Shown here: piece after piece, positions 26,065-34,471 of the stretch
Layout: each line of letters opens with the position of its first letter
How positions within the stretch are numbered: the first letter of the stretch is position 1
Assembly (NCBI RefSeq): GCF_028823635.1
Contig: NZ_JAPEHU010000001.1
Span: 1 to 64,000 of the forward strand
DNA length: 64,000 bases
Source: Demequina sp. B12
GTDB lineage: Bacteria > Actinomycetota > Actinomycetes > Actinomycetales > Demequinaceae
Reading direction: 5' to 3'
Made by a program: the position numbers and the translations under genes
Notes under the pieces: generated by a model
The model's database searches: none
The model's input: only the letters and a program-made list of their open reading frames with translations
What the model was told of the DNA's origin: nothing

Positions 26065-26678
26065 GTGTGACCCCCGATGCTGACGTACTCCACCGTGTCG
26101 ACAGGAACACCCATGGCTTCAGCGATGGCGGCGCGGCCGTCTTCGAGGCTGGCTTCGACACGGTTGACGGTGGTGCGCAGGACGCGTGCGATCGCCCGGG
26201 CGCTCCGCTGGTCTGCGTGGTGGAGGACAAGCGCAACGCGAGTCATAGGCGGCAGCGTGCGGAGGGCCGATGCTTGCTCGGGAGGTTCTGGCGCTGACTC
26301 TTGGGAGGCAGGTGCGTTGGCAGGGGGAGCGTCGAGCGGAGCGGCTGGCGGCGGCGCGGTCTCGTGGGGTGGGAGCCAGGCGGCGAGGTCCGGTTCGTAA
26401 ATGGGGGTGCTGGGCACACGCGCGGGTGCGGGGCTGGGGTGCGCTTCCCGCTGACGTCTGGCGTCGGTGGCGGCTTTCATCGCCATGGCGTGACGGGCGA
26501 TGGCTTCTGCGCGGGCCACGGACCGGGGAACTCGCACACGGGTGGCGACACCGTCGAGGCCTGCGTTGAAGAGCTGGGCCGCGTGTTCGTCATCGTGGGC
26601 GAGTAGCCATGCGAAGGCTCCCAGCCGTGCGCCTGCATCGTTGGCAAGTGCGTCCAGCATGCGTGTGCGTCTGTCCAT
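26061..26678 (-). CDS. Divergent sigma-70-like protein of module 1
   Basis: The 205-aa protein keeps a recognisable sigma region 4 (LPPMTRVALVLHHADQRSARAIARVL... VEASLEDGRAAIAEAMG) near the C-terminus, but its region 2 is hardly detectable and the linker is a ~50-residue Pro/Ala stretch. It occupies the same place as the two clear SigE-family genes in the other modules. The ATG at 26678 follows AAGGGGG with better spacing than the GTG at 26684. It may be a degenerate or specialised sigma factor. Confidence 0.6.
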   Translation of the reverse strand: MDRRTRMLDALANDAGARLGAFAWLLAHDDEHAAQLFNAGLDGVATRVRVPRSVARAEAIARHAMAMKAATDARRQREAHPSPAPARVPSTPIYEPDLAAWLPPHETAPPPAAPLDAPPANAPASQESAPEPPEQASALRTLPPMTRVALVLHHADQRSARAIARVLRTTVNRVEASLEDGRAAIAEAMGVPVDTVEYVSIGGHT

Positions 26679-26736
26679 GGTCACCCCCTTGTGGTCCGCA
26701 CCCTACCTGCCGTGTGAGGCAAAGACCAGGATGCCG

Positions 26737-28236
26737 CTAGTCGATTCGTACGTCGCCTAGGTCCATCCATACGGCAGGGTTGGCATGCGAGACGTCCCAG
26801 TAGGTGGTCCAGTCAGATTGTTCGATGAGCGCAGCAGGGTCGGTGGAGGCGGCGATGGCGCGGTAGGTGCCGGGCTCGAGTGTGTCCGTCTGTGTGCATC
26901 CAAACCAGTCGCGGAGTTCCCAGGTGGTCGATCCGCTGTCGTTGACGTAGGTGCCATAGGCCCAGCCCGCCGCGTCTCCGTCGGAGTCGACAAAGTACAG
27001 GGTGGCCTCCGTGGGCACCGGTTGGTTGCCGTCCGCGAGTACGTCTTGCGCGAGTCCATCGTCGGTCAAAACCGGCTGGAAGTCGTCGCGGCTGAACGAT
27101 GCCGGAAGGTCGGGGATGTCGACGGCGACAGGGATGACGGGCTGGTCGAGCGGTTTGGCCATCTCGACTCCGCATAGCGGAACGCCGGACAGCCCGGACC
27201 CCACGCTGCTGAGTGGCTGGCCGGACGTGTCGAGTGCCGTGACCAGATCCAGGGTTGCCGAGGGGACGGGGGCGATGCGCTCACGCTCGGCACGAATGGC
27301 GGTCACCTCATCGTCGGTGACGAGGTCGATGCTGGCACCGTGTCCTGCGGCGACGGCTTGGGGGTAGGTGACGGTGAGTCCGTCGAGTCCGTTGGCGTCC
27401 ACGTAGGTGGCGAGGGGAACGCCGTGTTCGTCTTTCACTTGGACCAGAGTGTGCATCACGGCGTCTGCTGGTGGAACGAGCGCCTGGGGGTTGGTCTCGT
27501 CGGTGGTGCGCAGGCAGTTCGCGGTGTTGATGGTGACCGTCTGGTACCGAGTGGTGGTGTGCGTGTCCGCGTTGTAGCCGCGCCCATCGGTGGCGGGCAC
27601 GTCGCCCACGATCGGGGTCTGGAACCCATAGAAGTCGCTGACGACTCGGCCGTCTGCCACGAGGAACGCGACTGCGTCGACGGTGTAGTGAGCGTCGCCT
27701 GCCCAGGACACTGCAAACTGTGCTCCAAACGCGCCCTCGGCGGAGTCTCCACCGGTTCCAAAGGTCCAGTCGGCGTTCAGACTTTTACCGGGATCGAAGG
27801 CCTCCGCATCCCCTTCGGTACCCGGCATTCCCCACTGGTAGTAGGTCGCATCGACTTCGAGCCCCAGGTTGAGGACGTCTTCGGACGCGATAGTCACGCC
27901 GGGTTCGGTCCAGGGGACATAGGCCGGCGCGCCCGTACCCACACCCCAACACCCCATGCCTTCGAACCCGTCAGGAACGATGTCCGTCTGGCCGATGCGT
28001 GCGGACTTCAGTTCCGCAGCGGGTTCGGGGTGATGGGGCTGGGACAGCCAGGTGCCAGCACCTACCAGGCCGAGCGCAGCAACGACGGCGAGGGCTTGGA
28101 GTTGCACGCGGTGGCGCCGTCCGCGGGCGATGCGGCCATGCGCGGCGCGTGCCGCTGCTTGTGGGTCGAGCCGGGCACTCATGGCGGTGCCATGTTCCTG
28201 GGCTCGGCTGTGGAGCGAGTCAAAGAGGTCGTTCAT
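26737..28236 (-). CDS. Membrane-anchored extracytoplasmic protein of sigma-factor module 2
   Basis: The 499-aa protein has a cytoplasmic N-terminus (about 40 residues, Arg-rich near its end), one membrane helix and an extracytoplasmic domain of about 430 residues paralogous to the product of 24547-26064. Cys residues occur in CWGVG, NCLRT, LCGVE and GCTQT, possibly forming disulfides. Its ATG overlaps the stop of the SigE-family gene by 4 bases, so stoichiometric production with the sigma factor is expected. Confidence 0.65.
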   Translation of the reverse strand: MNDLFDSLHSRAQEHGTAMSARLDPQAAARAAHGRIARGRRHRVQLQALAVVAALGLVGAGTWLSQPHHPEPAAELKSARIGQTDIVPDGFEGMGCWGVGTGAPAYVPWTEPGVTIASEDVLNLGLEVDATYYQWGMPGTEGDAEAFDPGKSLNADWTFGTGGDSAEGAFGAQFAVSWAGDAHYTVDAVAFLVADGRVVSDFYGFQTPIVGDVPATDGRGYNADTHTTTRYQTVTINTANCLRTTDETNPQALVPPADAVMHTLVQVKDEHGVPLATYVDANGLDGLTVTYPQAVAAGHGASIDLVTDDEVTAIRAERERIAPVPSATLDLVTALDTSGQPLSSVGSGLSGVPLCGVEMAKPLDQPVIPVAVDIPDLPASFSRDDFQPVLTDDGLAQDVLADGNQPVPTEATLYFVDSDGDAAGWAYGTYVNDSGSTTWELRDWFGCTQTDTLEPGTYRAIAASTDPAALIEQSDWTTYWDVSHANPAVWMDLGDVRID

Positions 28237-28793
28237 CGTGCCTGCCCTCCCTTCACCGGAATGGATTCGGGTTCATCGATGGGGACCCCCAGGAGTGGCG
28301 CCAAGGCGGCGCGACCGTCTGCAAGGTACTTCTTGACGGTGCCGGGCGAGAGCTTCATGGCGGCCGCAACGTCATCGACGGTGAGGTCGTCGTAGTACCG
28401 CAACGCAACAGCGGTGCGGACTCGGGGTGCGAGCGTGGCCAATGCCCGCGAGACCTCGTCGCGAGCCTCGATCTCAGCCGTGGCATCGGCCATCACCGGG
28501 TTGCCAACCACGCGGGTCTTGAGCCTGCCCCAGGTGGTGTCCCGGCGCAGACCATCAATATGCATAGTGCGCATCGTGGCCCGCACATAGCCTTCGGCGG
28601 CACCAACATCGGTGAGCCTGCGGCGGCGCACAAACGTCTTGACGAGCGCCGCCTGCACCAGTTCCTCGCCTGCATGTTCGGACCCAGTCAGCGTCCATCC
28701 GTAGGACGCGAGGCGCACTCCGGCCACGCGCAACACTTCTGCCACCAGGTCCGCCGATGCCCGGTGCGGATCCGCGTCTATCCCCCTGCTCAT
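28233..28793 (-). CDS. SigE-family ECF RNA polymerase sigma factor, module 2
   Basis: The 186-aa protein has region 2 (GEELVQAALVKTFVR ... AEGYVRATMRTMHIDGLRR) and region 4 (LATLAPRVRTAVALRYYDDLTVDDVAAAMKLSPGTVKKYLADG). It would direct RNA polymerase to a small stress or envelope regulon. It is co-translated with the anchored protein downstream. The ribosome site is weak. Confidence 0.82.
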   Translation of the reverse strand: MSRGIDADPHRASADLVAEVLRVAGVRLASYGWTLTGSEHAGEELVQAALVKTFVRRRRLTDVGAAEGYVRATMRTMHIDGLRRDTTWGRLKTRVVGNPVMADATAEIEARDEVSRALATLAPRVRTAVALRYYDDLTVDDVAAAMKLSPGTVKKYLADGRAALAPLLGVPIDEPESIPVKGGQAR

Positions 28794-28835
28794 ACTTCTA
28801 GAACGGATAGCAGGACGTCTGGGGTGGGGGTGGTC

Positions 28836-31502
28836 TTACGACTTCTTCTTGGGCGCAGCCTTGCGAGTCGTGGTCTTCTTTGCCGCGGGCTTGCGGGTGG
28901 TGCGCTTCTTGGCGGGCCCCTTGGCGCGCTTGTCCGCGATGAGTTCGAATGCACGCTCCTCAGTCAAAGCATCGACGGCTTCCGACTTGGGGATGGTGGC
29001 GTTGACTTCACCGTCAGTGACGTACGGACCAAAGCGGCCGTCCTTCACCACCACGGGCTTGCCGGACACGGGATCGTTGCCGAACTCCTTCAGCGGTGCG
29101 GCAGCCTGACGGCCGCGCCCGCGCTTGGGCTGGGCATAGATCGCGAGCGCTTCCTCAAGCGTGATGGTGAGCAGCTGCTCTTCCGACTCGATGGTGCGGG
29201 AGTCGGTGCCCTTCTTGAGGTACGGACCGTAGCGACCGTTCTGCGCGGTGATGGGTTCGCCGGACTCAGGGTCCTCCCCCACCACGCGCGGCAGGCTCAT
29301 GAGTCGCACCGCGTCCTCGAGGGTGACGGTGTCGAGTGACATGGTCTTGAACAGCGACGCGGTCGTGGGCTTGCCCTTGGCGTCTTCCGGCAACTGTTCG
29401 GTGACGTAGGGGCCAAAACGGCCAGCCTTCGCCACGATCGTGAAGCCGGACACGGGGTGCTCTCCCAGGATGCGTTCGTCGCCACCTTGGGTGGAGAACA
29501 GTTCCTCAGCCTTCGCGGCGGTCAGGTCGCCTGGCGGCAGGTCTTCGGGGATGGAGGCGGTCTGCTTTTCGTCCTCAACCACACGCTCGATGTACGGGCC
29601 GTACTTGCCGTTGTGGGCGGTGATGCCTTCACCAATGTTGAATGTGTTGACGGCGCGGGCATCGATCTCGCCCAGGTTGTCGAGCAGTTCTCGCAGGCCC
29701 TCCTGCGGCGCGTCTGCGCCACCAAAGTAGAACTCCTGCAGCCAGTCCTTCATGGACCGCTCGCCGGCGGCAATGCGGTCCAGGCCCGCTTCCATCTCGG
29801 CAGTGAACCCGTAGTCCACGAGCGTGGGGAAGTGCTGCTCCAGCAGCGCGATGATGTTGAACGCCAACCAGGTGGGCACCAGGACGCGCTTGTCGACCCG
29901 CACGTAGCCGCGGTCGATGATCACGTCCACCGTTGACGCATAGGTCGACGGACGGCCCAGCTTGCGGTCTTCCAGTTCCTTGATCATGGCGCCCTGAGTG
30001 AAGCGGGGCGGCGGGTTGGTGGTGTGGATCAGAGCGTCGAGGTCTGCCGCGTCCACCGCGTCGCCGGCTGCGACCTGCGGCAAACGCTCGTCGCCGTCGG
30101 CGGGCTGCTTGCCTTCTTCATCTTCGTAACGAGCCTTCTCCGTGGACTCAATGTAAAGCGCACGGAAGCCCGGGGAAGTCAGGATGGTGCCGGACTTGGT
30201 GAACTCGACCGCATGCCCGCCCGCGGAGGTTGCACCCACAGTGATGGTGGAGGTGGTACCCACGGCATCAGCCATCTGGGAGGCAAGGGTGCGCTTCCAG
30301 ATCATCTCGTACATACGGAACTCGTCGCCGCCCAACTGGGAGCGCAACGACTGAGGCGTGCGGAAACGGTCACCGGCGGGGCGGATGGCCTCGTGCGCTT
30401 CCTGCGCATTCGTGTCACCGGAGGCGTAGACACGCGGCGAGGTAGGCACCGCGTCGGAGCCGAACAACTCGATGGCCTGCGAACGGGCCGCCTTGGTCGC
30501 TTCTGCGGACAGAGACGGGGAGTCGGAACGCATATAGGTGATGTAACCCTGCTGGTACAGGGCCTGCGCCACGCCCATCGCCTGCCGGGCACCCAGGCCC
30601 AGTTTGCGCGACGCCTCCTGGATCAGGGAGGACGTAATGAACGGCGCTGCAGGACGCTTCTTGTACGGCTTCGAGGTCACGTCGACGACGGAGAAGTCCG
30701 CATTCGCGAGGCCCGAGGCAAGCGCACCGGCCTCAGCGGCGGTCACGTGGTGAGCCTTGTCAGTGGTCAACACGCCACGGTCGTCAAAGTCCTTACCCGA
30801 GGCCACTCGCTTGCCGTCCACCTTGGCGAGGCGGCCCACAAACGACACCCCAGCATCGGCCCCTGCTGTCGCAGTAAAGCGCGCGGTGAGGTCCCAGTAC
30901 TCAGCGGACTGGAAGGCCATCCGTTCGCGTTCACGGTCCACCACCAGTCGCAACGCCACCGACTGCACACGGCCAGCGGACGAACCCTGACCCACCTTGC
31001 GACGCATCACGTCAGACATATCCCAGCCGTACAACCGGTCCAGGATGCGACGGGTTTCCTGGGCTTCGACCATTTCCATGTCGACTTCCCGGGGCGCTGC
31101 CAGCGCGCGTTCGATGCCTTCGCGAGTGATTTCGTGGAACGCGAGGCGCTTCACCGGAACCTTGGGCTTGAGCACTTCCAGCAGGTGCCAGGCGATTGCC
31201 TCTCCCTCGCGGTCTTCATCGGTTGCGAGGTAGAGCTCGTCGGCTTCCTTGAGTTTGCGCTTGATATCCGCGACCGTCTTCTTGGCGCGGGGCGACACCT
31301 GGTAGTACGGGTCAAAGCCACTGTCGATGTCGACGCCGTACTTGCCGTACGGCCCCTTCTTCACCTCTGCGGACATGTCGCGAGGTTCAGGGATGTCACG
31401 GATGTGACCCACCGAGGACACGACCTCATAGTCGCTGCCAAGGTAGCCGCCGATCGTGCCCGCCTTGGTGGGCGACTCGACGATCACAAGCTTGCGGGTC
31501 AT
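28836..31502 (-). CDS. topA: DNA topoisomerase I
   Basis: The 888-aa type IA topoisomerase relaxes negative supercoils. It has the Toprim domain (LVIVESPTKA at 5-14, acidic DEDREGE at 95-101), active-site Tyr323 in ITYMRSD, and C-terminal topoisomerase repeats with GPY motifs. It ends in a Lys/Arg/Ala-rich tail (about 850-888), and no zinc fingers are present, as in actinobacteria. The tail helps processivity in mycobacterial relatives. It is monocistronic and divergent from the monophosphatase gene. Confidence 0.95.
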   Translation of the reverse strand: MTRKLVIVESPTKAGTIGGYLGSDYEVVSSVGHIRDIPEPRDMSAEVKKGPYGKYGVDIDSGFDPYYQVSPRAKKTVADIKRKLKEADELYLATDEDREGEAIAWHLLEVLKPKVPVKRLAFHEITREGIERALAAPREVDMEMVEAQETRRILDRLYGWDMSDVMRRKVGQGSSAGRVQSVALRLVVDRERERMAFQSAEYWDLTARFTATAGADAGVSFVGRLAKVDGKRVASGKDFDDRGVLTTDKAHHVTAAEAGALASGLANADFSVVDVTSKPYKKRPAAPFITSSLIQEASRKLGLGARQAMGVAQALYQQGYITYMRSDSPSLSAEATKAARSQAIELFGSDAVPTSPRVYASGDTNAQEAHEAIRPAGDRFRTPQSLRSQLGGDEFRMYEMIWKRTLASQMADAVGTTSTITVGATSAGGHAVEFTKSGTILTSPGFRALYIESTEKARYEDEEGKQPADGDERLPQVAAGDAVDAADLDALIHTTNPPPRFTQGAMIKELEDRKLGRPSTYASTVDVIIDRGYVRVDKRVLVPTWLAFNIIALLEQHFPTLVDYGFTAEMEAGLDRIAAGERSMKDWLQEFYFGGADAPQEGLRELLDNLGEIDARAVNTFNIGEGITAHNGKYGPYIERVVEDEKQTASIPEDLPPGDLTAAKAEELFSTQGGDERILGEHPVSGFTIVAKAGRFGPYVTEQLPEDAKGKPTTASLFKTMSLDTVTLEDAVRLMSLPRVVGEDPESGEPITAQNGRYGPYLKKGTDSRTIESEEQLLTITLEEALAIYAQPKRGRGRQAAAPLKEFGNDPVSGKPVVVKDGRFGPYVTDGEVNATIPKSEAVDALTEERAFELIADKRAKGPAKKRTTRKPAAKKTTTRKAAPKKKS

Positions 31503-31661
31503 AGGGGAATCCTGCTTTCAGTGGCGGAGACTGGGTGCGGCCTGCCGTCGGGCCGGAACGCTCACAGAATACATAGGTACGGCTCCTTGTCTATTGGGAC
31601 TTCGGGGCCGTGAGCATGTGAGGCCGGTTTGCGGCGACGGCTTCCATGACACGATGGAGCC

Positions 31662-32474
31662 ATGACTGCTGATGCCGTTTCCGATGTCATGCGCCGGGTC
31701 GCGGACGAGTTGATCCGTCCTCGTTTCCGCACCTTGGCGGAGTCTCAGATCTCCACCAAGGAAGGCCCGAATGACTTGGTGACCATCGCAGATGTCGAAG
31801 CGGAACGCGCACTGACGCCATTGCTGCAAGAGATTGAAGACATCCCTGTGGTCGGCGAAGAAGCCACTGCGGACAACCCTGCGCTTCCGGAAGTCCTGGG
31901 GACAGCCGATGCTGCCTGGACAGTGGATCCCGTCGACGGCACCTGGAACTTTGCCCACGGCCGCGAAGACTACGCCGTCATGGTGAGTCACGTGGTAGGC
32001 GGCGACCTTCACGCGGGATGGATTTTGCACCCGGAGACCGGCAACCTGGTGGACGCCGTGGTGGGGGCCGATGCACGCCTCACCGGAGCGGACGGCGTGA
32101 CACGAACGCTCGTGGCGCCCAGCGGTGGCGTCCGCAAACTCAGCCAGCTCCGCGGAATGGCCGTGACGCGCTTCATGCCTGACGACTTGCGGGCCAAGGT
32201 TGACGTACTCGTGCCGCAGTTGGGGACGCACACGGAGCCGCGCATGTGCGCCGGCTGGGACTACTGGGACCTGCTTCACGGGGACGTGGACTTCCTGCTG
32301 TGGTCGCGCGCCAAGCCGTGGGACCACGCGCCCGGCTCCGCGATCTGCACCGCCGCGGGGTTCGAAGCCCGCTACCTCGACACCGGCGAGCCATACCGCC
32401 CCGCACTGCCCGGACGTCCCTTCATGGTCGCCAGGCCCGGGGAATGGGACGTGATCGCTGCCGAGCTGCGCTGA
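31662..32474 (+). CDS. hisN: Inositol monophosphatase family enzyme, HisN-like
   Basis: The 270-aa protein has the metal sites of the family: GEEA (from residue 66), DPVDGTWNF (the DPxDGTxNF box) and WDYWDLLHGDVDF (the WDxxA-type site, here with Tyr-Trp). Actinobacterial members of this subgroup act as histidinol-phosphate phosphatases; inositol phosphate or other sugar phosphates are possible. A GGAG lies close before the ATG. The histidinol assignment is by subfamily resemblance. Confidence 0.75.
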   Translation: MTADAVSDVMRRVADELIRPRFRTLAESQISTKEGPNDLVTIADVEAERALTPLLQEIEDIPVVGEEATADNPALPEVLGTADAAWTVDPVDGTWNFAHGREDYAVMVSHVVGGDLHAGWILHPETGNLVDAVVGADARLTGADGVTRTLVAPSGGVRKLSQLRGMAVTRFMPDDLRAKVDVLVPQLGTHTEPRMCAGWDYWDLLHGDVDFLLWSRAKPWDHAPGSAICTAAGFEARYLDTGEPYRPALPGRPFMVARPGEWDVIAAELR

Positions 32475-32505
32475 TCCGCGCTGAGGCCCGCTGTGCCGCT
32501 TGTGG

Positions 32506-33294
32506 CTAGCGGACGTGAAGGCGGTGAAGATCGCCGTGCGTCAACACATCCGTGATGCCACGTTCACCCAGCGCCTCCGCATACTCGGGGTTCGCCAACG
32601 CCGCACGAGCCTCCTGCAAGACCACCCGCGTCACCCCCTGTGACGTGAGAGTGTCCACGAGTCCAAGGATCCCGTCGCGGGTGTGAACCGTGGGGTCAAC
32701 GGTGATGCGCACCTCATAGTCCGTGCCGGAGTCCTTCAAGATGTCGAGCGAACGCCACGCGTGCTCCCCCGCCATTGGCACACCAGTGATCGCGGCGTAG
32801 TCGTTAGGCGTGCCCTTGATATCGATCGCCACCCAGTCCACGAGCGGAAGCACCCGCTGCAGGCGGGCCGGGTACGGGCCGGCCGTGTGAAGTCCCGTCT
32901 TGTAGCCCATCTCCTTGGTGTGGGCCAGAGCGGACATCAGCATCGACTGACGGGTGGGCTCCCCACCGGAAAACACCACCCCATGGAGAAGTCCCTTGCG
33001 GTCCGCCATCCATGCCACGACATCGGCCCACTGCCATGCGGAATCCGATTGAGACGACTGCCAACTGGGGTTAAAGCAGTACGTGCAGCGCCACGAGCAC
33101 CCCTGGAGGTACACCGTCGCCACCACGTGGCCGGGCCAGTCTGCCGTAGAGAACGGCACGAACTCCGCGACCTCAAGATCATGAGCATTCGCGCCCGCGG
33201 GAGGCTCCACCGCCGGGTAGAACGTTGAACCCGTAGACGCGGCAGACACGGGCATGGCGAGAGCGCGCAGGGCGCGGGCGCTGGGCGTAGGCAT
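32506..33294 (-). CDS. Radical SAM activating protein, NrdG-like
   Basis: The 262-aa protein has the radical SAM cluster CSWRCTYC (CxxxCxxC) after the glycyl-radical-activase-type lead PFSTADWPGH, and the GGEPT motif for AdoMet. It resembles anaerobic ribonucleotide reductase activating proteins, which install a glycyl radical on NrdD. No nrdD is adjacent. The ATG at 33294 follows GGAGGTTCGCC. The leader upstream is long and structured (33295-33541). Confidence 0.82.
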   Translation of the reverse strand: MPTPSARALRALAMPVSAASTGSTFYPAVEPPAGANAHDLEVAEFVPFSTADWPGHVVATVYLQGCSWRCTYCFNPSWQSSQSDSAWQWADVVAWMADRKGLLHGVVFSGGEPTRQSMLMSALAHTKEMGYKTGLHTAGPYPARLQRVLPLVDWVAIDIKGTPNDYAAITGVPMAGEHAWRSLDILKDSGTDYEVRITVDPTVHTRDGILGLVDTLTSQGVTRVVLQEARAALANPEYAEALGERGITDVLTHGDLHRLHVR

Positions 33295-33403
33295 GGCGAA
33301 CCTCCGGGAGTGCGGTTCAACCGCGGGGGTTTGTTGGGGACACCCACATGAAACTCCCTGGAAGGCCCGCCATCGCGGGACCCGGGTCCCGAAGACCATG
33401 AGA

Positions 33404-33431
33404 CAAAAAACACGTGAGACGTTGCTCACGT
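33404..33431 (-). terminator. Rho-independent terminator on the minus strand
   Basis: ACGTGAG (33412-33418) pairs with CTCACGT (33425-33431); on the minus strand the hairpin is followed by GTTTTTTG. It would end transcription from the interrupted gene at 33542-34219 before the radical SAM gene, or act as an attenuator for the latter. Confidence 0.7.
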
Positions 33432-33452
33432 CCGGGAACCCGGAATGCACGA

Positions 33453-33492
33453 AGGCCCGGAGCCACCCCCACGTGGGGGCCGCTCCGGGCCT
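33453..33492. terminator. Large GC-rich hairpin
   Basis: AGGCCCGGAGC (33453-33463) and GCTCCGGGCCT (33482-33492) form an 11-bp perfect outer stem, enclosing an inner CCCCC-ACGT-GGGGG hairpin. It lies about 50 bases after the stop of the upstream minus-strand gene. Confidence 0.6.
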
Positions 33493-33541
33493 GTGCGTCA
33501 CTACAGATCGCGCCGCGCCATCGCCGGCGCCATCTGAAGTG

Positions 33542-34219
33542 TTAGGCGGTAGCAGTCTCCGCGGGAGCTGCCTTCTTCTTGTCACCTGCGATGACCCACA
33601 GGAGGCCAAGGCCGGTACCCACGAGGGTCACACCCAGGCCAGCGGCGATCGCTGCGGTGCCCAGACCCAGGTCCAGCACGTTCGCGGTGACCGAGCCGAC
33701 GCCCAGTTCAGCAATCAGAGCGTGAGCGGTGGGGCTCCACACCTGTGCACGGGCAGGGCCCTCAAGGGGGTGCATGCGGTCAAAGTCGGCCCAGTACTTG
33801 CCGTCGGTCTCAACCTCGTACTCGCCGGCGGCGAAGGTCTCGCCGTTGTACTCGACGTCCTCTTCCAGGACGACCGTGGTGGTGCCGAAGAGCGTGTGGT
33901 AGGACACCAGGCCCATCTGGTACATGTACTCGGAACCAGTGTTCACGAGCGGGTCATTGGGGTCCATCTCCGAAGACTTGAGCTGGTAGTTCCAGTCGTT
34001 CTCCACGAGGTCCACGATGGCCTGAGCACCTTCAACGGTGCCGCGGTCCACGAGCTCGCCATCCTCGTTGTAGCTGAGGGTCACGTTCTGTTCCGACGAG
34101 AACGCCTGAAGCGAGTCTGCGCCAGCCTTGACCTGGAGCGCCGCGAAGGCACCCACACCAATGAATCAGACACCGACAACGGCAAGAACAACGGCCAAGA
34201 GACGCAGCCGAGCAATCAT
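33542..34219 (-). pseudogene. Membrane-anchored protein gene interrupted by an in-frame TGA
   Basis: Reading from the ATG at 34219, which has a GGAG six bases upstream, gives MIARLRLLAVVLAVVGV, then TGA (34168-34166), then FIGVGAFAALQVKAG in the same frame. Together these form a normal N-terminal membrane helix. The remainder (about 204 aa) is intact: a soluble domain with YNEDGELVDRG and EDVEYNGETFAAGEYEV, then a second membrane helix and a Lys-rich tail. A GTG at 34156 could restart translation without a ribosome site, giving a shortened anchor. Nonsense mutation, readthrough or sequence error are all possible. Confidence 0.7.
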
Positions 34220-34471
34220 TGTTTTCTCCATTCCGGGGGTTGTGTATCCGGTTGTATGAAGGTTCACAGCGACTGAGTCGAAACGGTCGGGACCATGTGC
34301 CCACAGCATCGTTCACACAGCCATTTAGCAGGCACTTTAATAGATGCGTGCGCATGTAACAATCAGGTAAAGGTGGCCCATGTGGCGCTATTTGCACACC
34401 ACTCACACAGGCGCGGGTGAATATTTCGCCAATACCGGACACGGCGCCCAGGGCCTCCCGCCCCGCGCCAG

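Noticed and set aside
30024-31613. A 529-codon open frame opposite topA
   Set aside because: It is the antisense shadow of the well-supported topA gene and has no recognisable motif.
33295-33609. Extension of the radical SAM protein into the leader
   Set aside because: It would translate the hairpins; the ATG at 33294 has a GGAGG site and the protein pattern begins there.
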